In this document: piece by piece, positions 1-8,898 of the stretch | Layout: the number at the start of each line of letters is the position of its first letter | Position numbering within the stretch: position 1 is the stretch's first letter | NCBI GenBank assembly: GCA_021826925.1 | Contig: JAKAYB010000005.1 | Location: 1-33,237 of the forward strand | Direction of reading: 5' to 3' | DNA length: 33,237 bases | DNA from: Thermoplasmata archaeon | GTDB lineage: Archaea > Thermoplasmatota > Thermoplasmata > Thermoplasmatales > Thermoplasmataceae | Position numbers and translations under genes: made by a program | The notes under the pieces: model-generated | The model's input: only the letters and a program-made list of their open reading frames with translations | The model's database searches: none | What the model was told of the DNA's origin: nothing

Positions 1-166
1 CAGAATTTATATCATCGACAACAGTTTTGACCTTTTGTATGTACCCTGGTTCTATATGCGCTGTATTTATTCTTATTGCAGACAGGTTGTTCCTGAACAT
101 TGTTTTCAACAGTGATCTCTTGAAACTTGCCGGACCTATCGTAGCTACAATCTTTGTTCTTGGCAT
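1..166 (-). CDS. pyk: Pyruvate kinase, N-terminal fragment (gene runs off the window start)
   Basis: Reverse-strand translation from the ATG at 166: MPRTKIVATIGPASFKRSLLKTMFRNNLSAIRINTAHIEPGYIQKVKTVVDDIN; TKIVATIGPAS is the classic pyruvate kinase N-terminus. Confidence 0.9.
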   Translation of the reverse strand, partial: MPRTKIVATIGPASFKRSLLKTMFRNNLSAIRINTAHIEPGYIQKVKTVVDDINS

Positions 167-180
167 GAATAAGGTATAAA

Positions 181-194
181 AAATTTATATTTAA
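181..194 (-). promoter_or_regulatory. Putative TATA box for pyk (TTAAATATAAATTT)
   Basis: Archaeal TATA-like element about 22 bp upstream of the start, implying a leaderless or short-leader mRNA. Confidence 0.5.
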
Positions 195-296
195 CCGAGA
201 GCAATTGCAAAGGGAAAAAACCCCGCCTGATCATAATATTGCGAATGCTATCGAATCCGTCGGAAAAAGTATGAGTTACTCAAGGTCAATTGCAAA

Positions 297-995
297 TCAC
301 GCCTTTTTTTTGGCGAGGTGAATATTTACAGCACCGAACATGAGACTTTTTACAGAGCAAGTCTCAAATCCTGCATCCAGTATCATCTTTCTTATCTCTT
401 CCCGAGTGTAAAAATGCCTCACCGAACTCGCAAGATAAGAATATGCCGTGGAACGCGTAATCAGATTACCCAGCATAGGAACAAACTTGTAAAAGTATAA
501 TGAAAATAGTTGAGAAAAACCTTGCCGGGTAGGGTTGTATGCGTCGAGGTTTGCAAGAGTCCCACCAGGCTTCAGTACCCTGTACGATTCCCTGAAGAAT
601 GCATCGACATGGGTAAGATTTCTCGTCATGTATGCTGAAACAACTGCGTCAAATGAATTTGAGGGAAATGGTATTTCCTCTGCACTCCCGATCACGAATT
701 TAACGTTCTTCAGGGTAACTTTCTGTGCCATGCGCTCATTGACGTCCATTGGGACTACATGACACGTAGGACATTCCTTAATGGTAAGTTCAGTTAGCTT
801 TCCCGTGCCGGCCCCACAATCAAGCACAGAGGATCCATCCCGAAGATGAACTGAGCGGATCATGCCCTTTCTCCATCTATTGTCCTGGCCCAAGGAAATT
901 ATCGAATCTACAAGATCATATTTTTCGCTGATAGTGTTAAAAATCTCTTCGACTACCTTACTTTTATTTTCATATATTTCAGGCAAATATTTCAC
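297..995 (-). CDS. UbiE/MenG-like SAM-dependent methyltransferase (probable quinone methyltransferase)
   Basis: FNTISEKYDLVDSIISLGQDNRWRKGMI, VLDCGAGTGKL (SAM motif I), RNLTHVDAFFRESYRVLKPGG. Confidence 0.85.
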   Translation of the reverse strand: MKYLPEIYENKSKVVEEIFNTISEKYDLVDSIISLGQDNRWRKGMIRSVHLRDGSSVLDCGAGTGKLTELTIKECPTCHVVPMDVNERMAQKVTLKNVKFVIGSAEEIPFPSNSFDAVVSAYMTRNLTHVDAFFRESYRVLKPGGTLANLDAYNPTRQGFSQLFSLYFYKFVPMLGNLITRSTAYSYLASSVRHFYTREEIRKMILDAGFETCSVKSLMFGAVNIHLAKKKA

Positions 996-1297
996 TCTAT
1001 TATCTTAGCAAGCTGCGCGTATGGTATTCCGTCAATGTAAATTACGTTTTCTGAATCTATAAAGTCACTGTCGGTGGCTAATCTTACAACATGTTTGCCG
1101 ACCAAATTTGCTATCGTACAAAGGCCAAGAGAAGCGATGAATGTATTGTCTGATACACGAGCGTTACCATAAAATCCAGATAAAACCTTAATGTGAAATT
1201 TTCCTTCTCTGAACTCTTTGTCTATAAGATCGGAATCAGCTGCAGCCAAGATTACCTCATTCTGAGCCTCGGTAATTTTCATATTGATATTATTCAA
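992..1297 (-). CDS. DUF424 family protein
   Basis: About 100-aa archaeal protein (FREGKFHIKVLSGFYGNARVSD...ATIANLVGKHVV-like pattern); overlaps both neighbours by 4 nt. Start may be TTG at 1297 or ATG at 1282. Confidence 0.7.
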   Translation of the reverse strand: MNNINMKITEAQNEVILAAADSDLIDKEFREGKFHIKVLSGFYGNARVSDNTFIASLGLCTIANLVGKHVVRLATDSDFIDSENVIYIDGIPYAQLAKIIE

Positions 1298-3465
1298 CGA
1301 ATCACATCCAACTTTTTGTAGGAAGGCTCGTATATCTGCCCTGAGCGCTTGAGATGTTCAATAGCATCTCGTGCTCGTTCCTCAGTGAGACCTTTGGCAA
1401 CAGATAATGATATAACCTCATTGATCTCAGCTGCATGCTTGCTTTCTGCCTTAAGCTCTTTGATTATGTCAAAAACAGTTTCGAGATCGTTCCTCTGTTT
1501 GGAACTTGTTCCACTCAAAAGAATATCAATATCTACGCCACCATCAGTCATGGATACATCCCTGAGGTAATAATCAACGATCTTCTTTGCGAGCATAGCA
1601 TCTTCAGCCGTAACAAGCGGAGATAGTTTTGTTCTTGCGGCTGCTTCAGCCAACCTTATTGTTGACTCAAGCTGCCTTGCTGTTATAGGTATTGATTCTG
1701 TGTTTCCGCCCCTTGTTTTAACGTATTCATCTTTCAGCAGCTTTATAGCTTCATCAGAAAGTCTCGGGAACACACGAGTCCTCGAGTAAGACACATATTT
1801 TCTGATCAACTCCTTATCAACAATTGGCGCAAAGTACTCTTCATCTGGAATCTCATAGTCAACGATCTCGTTTTCCTCGAGACTGCGATAAATTTCTCCA
1901 ACACGATGCGCCCTGAGAACGTGATCCGCCAAACGCTCATCAGAAGACTTTTCAGGGCGATCAATAATCTTAAAAATTACATCGAAACGAGAAAGTAGGG
2001 GAGGCGGGAAATCAATTTGATCTACTATGGATCTGTTCGGATCGTACCTTCCCCATTTTGGATTTGCCGCACCAAGGATCGAACACCTAGATTTTAGGGT
2101 GGCCATTATTCCGGCCTTTGAGATAGTTATAGTCTGTTGCTCCATCGCCTCATGCATAGCTGCTGTATCTCTGTCATCCATCTTATCCATTTCATCAATT
2201 GCACAAAAACCATTATCTGCAAGTACGAGTGCACCTGCCTCAAGCGTCCATCGACCTTCCCCGAACTCGTCATGAACCGCGGCGGCGGTCAGTCCAGCCG
2301 CACTCGAGCCCCTACCGAAAGTGAACACCCCTCTTGGCGATATTTCAGTCATATACTTCAACAGTTGGGACTTTGCCGTTCCTGGGTCTCCAACCATCAG
2401 TATGTGTATATCACCTCTTATCGTGGTTCCGTCCTTCATGACTTTTCTTACCCCTCCGAACATTTGAAGGACCAATGCTGTCTTTATCATATCCAGCCCG
2501 AATATGGTTGGAGCAATGGATGATGACAATTTATCGATCAGAGATGGAGTTTTGGAAAGTGCAATTATCTTTTCCTCGTCTTCTGAAGAAATTGTTATTT
2601 CTTCAAGTTCCTTTGATTTTTTGTAATTTACACAATAAAAATATATCTCGAATTCAGTCAAAGTTACTATTCCAATACGCTTCTGTTCAGCCCTGACTAT
2701 TCCGTCAATGGTCACCCGATCCCCTGGGTAAAGCCTGCCGGTAAGATCATCTTCGATAATAACCGTAATTCGTTGCGGCTGTGTTCCACCCTCAAGTGTT
2801 TCCGGATTTTCCTGCAGCTCAATCTTCTGGGTATCTACAAATTCCGAAAGCTCAGGAACAAGTTTGAATTTCGCCTTGTTATGCTCGACGCCGCTCTCAA
2901 CTTCATTGGAACACTTAGCAGGTTCTTCCATCTTACCTTTTGACTGCTTGACCTTCGTGATGGCACCACATACAGAACACTCAAAAGCTGCATCCTGAAG
3001 GCGCGGGAGAACTTCCGTATTCTTTCTGACTATGCCATTTATAGAGAGTAGCTTTTCAATATCCTCGCTCCTTATCTGCCTTATCTCCTTTCTGAAGCTT
3101 TGATCTTCACTGAGACCAGATATTCTTAGATTAACTCGGTTAACGTTTACACGGTCAGTGTGTATGAGGCTGCGTAATACTTCCTCTCCGAGTGCGAGTA
3201 AATGCTCTGGATTATCAAGAATTGCAGATTCAAACGACGGGTTGTGCCTTCCAAAATCAGAAAGATCCTTAAAAGAAACATAAATTGACTTTTCGTCCGG
3301 ATAAACACTACTTACTCTGTTAATTGTGTCCATATATCCGTATTCGGAGTAAATCCTTAGCCAGGATTCTCTCAGTCGATCTTCTTCTTCGATTCCTATA
3401 GGGATCATTTCTACATGCAAATCTATAACATGTGAAATAAGTTTTCTATTGGTGAAGAGGGTCAA
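1294..3465 (-). CDS. mcm: Replicative DNA helicase MCM
   Basis: Walker A GDPGTAKSQLLKYM, Walker B CAIDEMDKM, arginine finger PPPLLSRFD, N-terminal OB/zinc region; start codon uncertain (TTG at 3465). Confidence 0.97.
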   Translation of the reverse strand: MTLFTNRKLISHVIDLHVEMIPIGIEEEDRLRESWLRIYSEYGYMDTINRVSSVYPDEKSIYVSFKDLSDFGRHNPSFESAILDNPEHLLALGEEVLRSLIHTDRVNVNRVNLRISGLSEDQSFRKEIRQIRSEDIEKLLSINGIVRKNTEVLPRLQDAAFECSVCGAITKVKQSKGKMEEPAKCSNEVESGVEHNKAKFKLVPELSEFVDTQKIELQENPETLEGGTQPQRITVIIEDDLTGRLYPGDRVTIDGIVRAEQKRIGIVTLTEFEIYFYCVNYKKSKELEEITISSEDEEKIIALSKTPSLIDKLSSSIAPTIFGLDMIKTALVLQMFGGVRKVMKDGTTIRGDIHILMVGDPGTAKSQLLKYMTEISPRGVFTFGRGSSAAGLTAAAVHDEFGEGRWTLEAGALVLADNGFCAIDEMDKMDDRDTAAMHEAMEQQTITISKAGIMATLKSRCSILGAANPKWGRYDPNRSIVDQIDFPPPLLSRFDVIFKIIDRPEKSSDERLADHVLRAHRVGEIYRSLEENEIVDYEIPDEEYFAPIVDKELIRKYVSYSRTRVFPRLSDEAIKLLKDEYVKTRGGNTESIPITARQLESTIRLAEAAARTKLSPLVTAEDAMLAKKIVDYYLRDVSMTDGGVDIDILLSGTSSKQRNDLETVFDIIKELKAESKHAAEINEVISLSVAKGLTEERARDAIEHLKRSGQIYEPSYKKLDVIR

Positions 3466-3692
3466 AAATAAGTTGACTTTTCTCTCTTTTTTCGCATTAT
3501 TTAATTACCAGAATGATTGCGAAACCCTTTGTTTATTGATCCAAAACATATCATCCCACTATGGCGGCTGATACTTACGCGTTACGTTAACTAGAATAAG
3601 CGAATGCTAGATTTGCATAAATTTTTACTAGAATAATTCATTCAGGGAATAGGCGCTAGATCCTGCGACTTGTCGTAAGAATTACTTGAAAA

Positions 3693-3702
3693 GTTATTAA
3701 AT
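3693..3702 (+). promoter_or_regulatory. Putative TATA box for tRNA-Thr (GTTATTAAAT)
   Basis: AT-rich TATA-like element about 31 bp upstream of the tRNA 5' end. Confidence 0.4.
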
Positions 3703-3727
3703 TCGTAGTGTATGCCCTTTAAGATTT

Positions 3728-3800
3728 GCCGCCGTAGCTCAGCATGGTAGAGCGCGTGCTTGGTAAGCACGAGGTCGCGTGTTCAAACCCCGTCGGCGGC
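3728..3800 (+). tRNA. tRNA-Thr (anticodon GGT)
   Basis: Cloverleaf: acceptor GCCGCCG/CGGCGGC, anticodon arm CGTGC-TTGGTAA-GCACG, T-loop TTCAAAC; CCA not encoded. Confidence 0.93.
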
Positions 3801-3934
3801 TTACTTTGATAATGAGAATTTTTGCGATATAAAAAGGGAGAAAAACCCTCATCTTGATTAATCAGATTGTTTTGAAGTTTCATAAGTTTGATTAAGATCA
3901 AAACAAATAGAGGGAACATATTACCTTTTTCATA

Positions 3935-4630
3935 ATGGCAAAAAAGATAACAATAGAACTAGACTTAAATAGACTTGGGGTAATAGATCCACACTTCTAT
4001 GTTCATGAAAAAGAGCTGATGGTTCACGACATAATAAATTATAGCCCAGATCGAATAGTATATATTGCTTCTCTCGAAGGTAAAGACATCAAGAAAAGCA
4101 GCCTCACTCGATTATCTAAGAAGGAGGAACTATTGAGTCTATACAACTTAGAGAGCTTTGAAATATTATCTATTGGAAGAAGATCTGATCAATATACAAT
4201 TCTTATATCCCAAAGAGTCCCACCAGTTTTGAAGAAACTAATAAAGAGATACTATGAAACCATATTCTTAGTACCTCCAATTAACATTTCGCAGAGGTCT
4301 ATGAAATTCAATTTCCTTGTTGTAAAACATGAAACCAAAAAGTTCTTGGAACTATTGAAAGAACTTGATGTGCCATACACTATAAGAAAAACATCGGGGG
4401 TTTTTTCAGCTGGAGGGCCGCTTGCGCCATTTCCTGCCAAATCTTGTGAGTTGACAAAAAAACAGGCGACAGTACTGAAAAAGGCAAACGATCTTGGATA
4501 TTTTGATATACCGAGAAAACTCACTATGAAGCAATTCTCAATAGAACTAGGTATATCGCCTGCGTCAACCCATAGGATTTTAAAGAGAATAGAAAGAAAG
4601 GCTATCATTAAACTTCTGGAGAATTTATGA
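3935..4630 (+). CDS. HTH_10 (bacterio-opsin activator-like) family transcriptional regulator
   Basis: C-terminal LTKKQATVLKKANDLGYFDIPRKLTMKQFSIELGISPASTHRILKRIERK is typical of HTH_10. Confidence 0.85.
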   Translation: MAKKITIELDLNRLGVIDPHFYVHEKELMVHDIINYSPDRIVYIASLEGKDIKKSSLTRLSKKEELLSLYNLESFEILSIGRRSDQYTILISQRVPPVLKKLIKRYYETIFLVPPINISQRSMKFNFLVVKHETKKFLELLKELDVPYTIRKTSGVFSAGGPLAPFPAKSCELTKKQATVLKKANDLGYFDIPRKLTMKQFSIELGISPASTHRILKRIERKAIIKLLENL

Positions 4631-4727
4631 GAACTTGTGTTGTTTTATACTTAATTAAAGAGAAATATTTTTGGGCCTACAATAAGTGAGTTCAAAATGC
4701 AAGCCTAATGAAATACAGTTGCGAATA

Positions 4728-5711
4728 TCATATTGATTTAGCAACTTGGCTATTGCGAATACTCGTCTCTGTTTCATTGAATATCGGTATAGATATTGGT
4801 GCTAAATCATGCCCGTTCTTTAGGCCACGCAAGATCTTTACCGGTCGATACATGCTCTTAAACTCCTCCCTTATTGCCATTCTCAACGGAACAAAAAGGT
4901 CATTTCCTGCATCGGCGATTCCGCCGCCAATTATCACTGCTTCTGGATCCATAATATTTATCACGTTGACTATGCCTACGGCAAGGTAATAAATTGTTTC
5001 TTCAACGATCAGTTGCGAGAACATATCCCCCTTCCTCTTGAATTCGAACACCTTCTTCGCATCAATTTCCGAAGGTTTTAACTTGGAGAAAAGATGTGAC
5101 TCATGTATTGCCGTGATATTTTCAGATGCCCGTCGGGCAATACCCTTTCCGCCAGCCACTGCTTCCAGACATCCACGTCGCCCGCATCCGCAAATTGGCC
5201 CATTGGACATAATAACCATATGGCCAAACTCACCAGCCATCCCATGGGCTCCTCTGTAAAGCTGTCCGTTAACAAATGCACCTCCCCCAATTCCAGTACT
5301 TATCGTCATGTATACGAAATTATCCATCCTCTTTGCAGATCCGAATAGTTTCTCTGCGATAGTGGCCGCGGTTGCATCATTTTCAAGGTATGCCTTAGTC
5401 CCGAATTCATCTTCGAGCATCTTTGTAATGTTGAAATTTCTTAGGCCCAGAATGTTTGGAGATGATATAACTACCCCCCTCTTTTGGTCCACAAGACCGG
5501 CAAAAATTACACCAATGCTATCCGGCTGCTTTACGCCACTGTGTTCCATTACCTCCCAGCCCATATTTATCAGATCATCTCGAAGTTTTTTTGGTCCGAG
5601 ATGCCTAACCGTAGGTTTCCTTACTACAGACCGTATTCTTCCATTTTCGTCACCCAACACCGCGGATACCTTGGTTCCACCAACATCATACCCTAAAATG
5701 AATCTCGGCAT
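4728..5711 (-). CDS. ROK family sugar kinase (probable glucokinase)
   Basis: LGYDVGGTKVSAVLGD, GEFGHM, zinc motif CGCGRRGCLEAVAGG. Confidence 0.9.
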   Translation of the reverse strand: MPRFILGYDVGGTKVSAVLGDENGRIRSVVRKPTVRHLGPKKLRDDLINMGWEVMEHSGVKQPDSIGVIFAGLVDQKRGVVISSPNILGLRNFNITKMLEDEFGTKAYLENDATAATIAEKLFGSAKRMDNFVYMTISTGIGGGAFVNGQLYRGAHGMAGEFGHMVIMSNGPICGCGRRGCLEAVAGGKGIARRASENITAIHESHLFSKLKPSEIDAKKVFEFKRKGDMFSQLIVEETIYYLAVGIVNVINIMDPEAVIIGGGIADAGNDLFVPLRMAIREEFKSMYRPVKILRGLKNGHDLAPISIPIFNETETSIRNSQVAKSI

Positions 5712-5989
5712 AGGAGACTTAATACCATATAGTTATAAATTAAATGCGCATGTTTCACTAAAACTATTAAGCGTGCTAGACTAACCCGGTTATAACTAAT
5801 TGATATATTCTTGATGCCGCCAATTTCAATGTTTCTTTTCATTTTTGCCACAATTTATGCTGGAAAGTTTCGAATCGAATAATGATTCCAGATGAAACTG
5901 ATCAACAAAAGAAAGCAAAATAAATTTCTAACCGTATCGGTTTGTTTTACAAGTAGTGATCGCTTGAGTATATCGTCCTCAAAGTTCTT

Positions 5990-7300
5990 TCATTGATTCT
6001 TGTTTGATTCACTCTGCTGCAGCTCGTTGCTCATTGGCTTTACGATCAATACCAATCCATCGCGCGCCGTAACTGTTACTTTCTGCCCCTTATCAATGGA
6101 TGAGTTATCCTCAGTCTTTGCTTCCCACCGGACACCATCTATTGATACCCATCCCTTTGGAGAAAGCGATTCCTTTACATTTGCCGTGCGTCCTATTAAT
6201 GTTTCTGCACCTGTAAATTTTCTTGATCTAAACGTAACAGCAATTCTTCTGATCATAAATCCAAAGAATACTGCTATAACGCCTATCGCAATGGCAGCGA
6301 TATAGCTATCGACACCGTATGGAGCGGGCGAATATCCAACATTACTTGACAGATACGGAGAAGCCAGAAGGAACGTACCGATCAGCGCGGTCACTACCCC
6401 CGCCACAAGCGAGATTCCATGACCTGTTTTTGCCTCAACAATGATCAAAACGGCACCCACAAGCAGGAGTATTATCCCAACAAGAGAGGCCCCAATGATC
6501 TCAGCGCCGAGAAGTCCGAGAGCAATAAGAATTATACCGATAGCTGATAATATGGCAGTTCCATGAAACAGATCCGCTAGAATTGCAATTGCACCTATAA
6601 GGATGAATATGCCGTCTACCGTGCTGTTACTCAAAAAGCTGAGGAAGTTATCATAGAAATTGGGATTGCCTGTCACAACCGGATAAGAGGATAAATGAAG
6701 TGATGTAATCAGAGCTGTAAGGTTTGAAGAATAACCGTTTACAAGGTGGATTGACACAGCTTGGGTTTCGGTGTAAGCTGTATTGTTGAACACCATGTTC
6801 TCCGCCGCAGTTGCATTCCTGTTATGCGCCATTGCCATACTTCCCATCAAAGCAGCCATGGCATCGGTTGTATGCTTTTCTTCGAGTGCAGTACCGCCTT
6901 CAACAATCGGCGTTGAAGGACCTATATAAGAGCCAGAGCCCATGTATATCCCATCTGTAGCCATAGCGACATAGGAACCGGCTGACGCCCCCATTCCGTC
7001 TGCGGGTATGTATGTATAAACGTTAATTCCTCTTGCCTCGGTACTGTTTATTGCGTTTACCATCTGAAGCATATTCTCAAGAATTCCGCCTGGAGTGTTC
7101 ATGTTGATAATCACGGCCTCGGTTGTACTTGGGGTTAAAGATGAAAGAGAACTCGCTATAAAATTTCCTGAACCTGGATCGATTTCTTCATCCAGATTCA
7201 AGACAACAACTACCTTCTGACTGCTCGCATGAGAAACACCAGCCAAGGCTACAAGCGTTGCCGCGAACAAAACAAACAGGAGAATCTTGTAAGTCTTCAC
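5990..7300 (-). CDS. NfeD / membrane-bound ClpP-class serine protease
   Basis: Signal peptide, MNTPGG, GMGASAGSYVAMATDGIYMGSGSYIGPSTPI (serine protease core), multiple TM segments, C-terminal NfeD OB domain; GTG start. Confidence 0.9.
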   Translation of the reverse strand: MKTYKILLFVLFAATLVALAGVSHASSQKVVVVLNLDEEIDPGSGNFIASSLSSLTPSTTEAVIINMNTPGGILENMLQMVNAINSTEARGINVYTYIPADGMGASAGSYVAMATDGIYMGSGSYIGPSTPIVEGGTALEEKHTTDAMAALMGSMAMAHNRNATAAENMVFNNTAYTETQAVSIHLVNGYSSNLTALITSLHLSSYPVVTGNPNFYDNFLSFLSNSTVDGIFILIGAIAILADLFHGTAILSAIGIILIALGLLGAEIIGASLVGIILLLVGAVLIIVEAKTGHGISLVAGVVTALIGTFLLASPYLSSNVGYSPAPYGVDSYIAAIAIGVIAVFFGFMIRRIAVTFRSRKFTGAETLIGRTANVKESLSPKGWVSIDGVRWEAKTEDNSSIDKGQKVTVTARDGLVLIVKPMSNELQQSESNKNQ

Positions 7301-7376
7301 GTATAATTATTATATATTGATTATTTAGTCTTTCGATCATCTATTATTTTAATTAATACAATGAGATTAACCATAA

Positions 7377-8663
7377 ATGTCTAGAAACTACATTTATGAA
7401 CTATCTGGTTTAGAGGACGGAAAACGAGTTGATATAGCGGGATGGGTTCAGGATATCAGGAAATTGAAGAACGTTGCCTTTTTGATGGTGAGGGACAATA
7501 CTGGCATCATTCAGGCAACACTTAAGCTGGACAATGAAACAACAAAGCATATGATCAATGAACTCACTAGAGAATCCGTAATAAAACTTACTGGTATACT
7601 GAATAAACACTCCCCTGCAAAAGGAGGGGTGGAAGTCCAGACAATTGATCTTTCCTTACTCAATCGTTCGTTAACTCCTCTACCTTTAGGAATAGCAGAT
7701 CCTGTTGAAGCTGATTTTGACACCAGATTTAACAATAGATTCCTCGACCTTCGGAAGCCGGAAAGACTGAAAATATTCCACGTTGAAAGCGAACTATTAT
7801 GGGGTATAAGAAAGTTCTTGAATTCTGAACACTTTGTTGAGGTTCACACACCTAAGATCGTGGCTGCTGCAACAGAAGGTGGAGCCGATCTCTTCGGCGT
7901 GAAGTATTTTGAAAAAAATGCTTATCTTAACCAGAGTCCACAGTTATACAAAGAAATGCTTATGTCAGCAGGATTTGACCGCGTGTTTGAGGTTGGACCA
8001 GCCTTTAGAGCAGAGGAACATAATACTCCCAGACATCTGAATGAGTTCACCTCTATCGACATTGAGATGAGTTTTTCCGATCACAATGACGCTATGAGCA
8101 TGTTAGAAAGATCTGTAAAAGCTGGCATAGAATCTGTTGCCCTAAGCAATACTTTTCGGGATCTCGATTCAACTGAAATCGAAGTCCCTGAAATTCCATT
8201 TCCTAGAATCTCTTATCAAAAGTGTATTGATTACTTACACAAAAACGGTGTTGAAATGGAATTTGGCGTAGATTTTAGTCCAGAACAACTCAAAATTGTA
8301 GGAGAACAATTCAAGTCGTTTTATTTTATTACTGAATGGCCATCTCAAGTAAGGGCGTTTTATACCATGCCAAAGGAAAATAACAATCTTGTGACAAATT
8401 CGTTTGATCTACAATACAGGGATAAAGAAATCACGTCAGGAGCGCAACGTATTCACGAAGTAGATATGTTAGAAAAAAGGTTAAAGGAAAAAGGTTTAAA
8501 CCCAGCAGATTTCGAATTTCATCTGAAAGCTTTCAGATATGGCATGCCACCACACGCAGGGTGGGGGTTAGGTCTGGAGCGCCTCACGATGATTCTGCTA
8601 GATCTACAAAATATCAGAGAAGTTAGTTTATTTCCTCGAGACAGAACGAGAATCGTTCCTTGA
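7377..8663 (+). CDS. aspS: Aspartyl-tRNA synthetase (archaeal type; Asp/Asn discrimination not determined)
   Basis: Class II motifs: FRAEEHNTPRHLNEFTSIDIEM, GWGLGLERLTM, C-terminal FPRDRTRIVP. Confidence 0.96.
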   Translation: MSRNYIYELSGLEDGKRVDIAGWVQDIRKLKNVAFLMVRDNTGIIQATLKLDNETTKHMINELTRESVIKLTGILNKHSPAKGGVEVQTIDLSLLNRSLTPLPLGIADPVEADFDTRFNNRFLDLRKPERLKIFHVESELLWGIRKFLNSEHFVEVHTPKIVAAATEGGADLFGVKYFEKNAYLNQSPQLYKEMLMSAGFDRVFEVGPAFRAEEHNTPRHLNEFTSIDIEMSFSDHNDAMSMLERSVKAGIESVALSNTFRDLDSTEIEVPEIPFPRISYQKCIDYLHKNGVEMEFGVDFSPEQLKIVGEQFKSFYFITEWPSQVRAFYTMPKENNNLVTNSFDLQYRDKEITSGAQRIHEVDMLEKRLKEKGLNPADFEFHLKAFRYGMPPHAGWGLGLERLTMILLDLQNIREVSLFPRDRTRIVP

Positions 8664-8762
8664 TTTTTTCTTTTCTCCTTTTGGTTCCCCAAAGGCAACT
8701 TCGTCCATTTCTTCTGCACTAGCTATTTCCAGGTCATCTTCATCAAATTTTTTGTGTGCCAT
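8628..8762 (-). CDS. Small charged 44-aa protein of unknown function, convergent with aspS
   Basis: ATG (8762) to TAA (8628): MAHKKFDEDDLEIASAEEMDEVAFGEPKGEKKKSRNDSRSVSRK; TATA-like element at leaderless distance; absent from the supplied ORF track, whose shortest entries are about 60 aa. Confidence 0.5.
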   Translation of the reverse strand: MAHKKFDEDDLEIASAEEMDEVAFGEPKGEKKKSRNDSRSVSRK

Positions 8763-8788
8763 AAATGACCAAGTATATATTCTAAAGC

Positions 8789-8802
8789 TTATATTTAAAT
8801 AT
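8789..8802 (-). promoter_or_regulatory. Putative TATA box (ATATTTAAATATAA) for the 44-aa ORF
   Basis: About 27-40 bp upstream of the ATG at 8762. Confidence 0.5.
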
Positions 8803-8898
8803 TTCGTTTACAGATCCGAACAAACTAAAAACGAACTGAAATTAAACCAACGAACTGAACGATTAAAAAATTTAAAAAAAGAAAATGAAACCTACTAG

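Noticed and set aside
1349-2696. Several forward ORFs inside mcm
   Set aside because: Antisense shadows of a strongly conserved MCM gene.
3719-3919. Reverse ORF of 66 aa (KPPTGFEHATSCLPSTRSTMLSYGGKS)
   Set aside because: It reads antisense through tRNA-Thr; this kind of peptide is a familiar mis-annotation over tRNA genes.
5880-5910. Possible C/D box sRNA around AGATGAAACTGATC
   Set aside because: Box-like words are too close together and lack a guide-length spacer.
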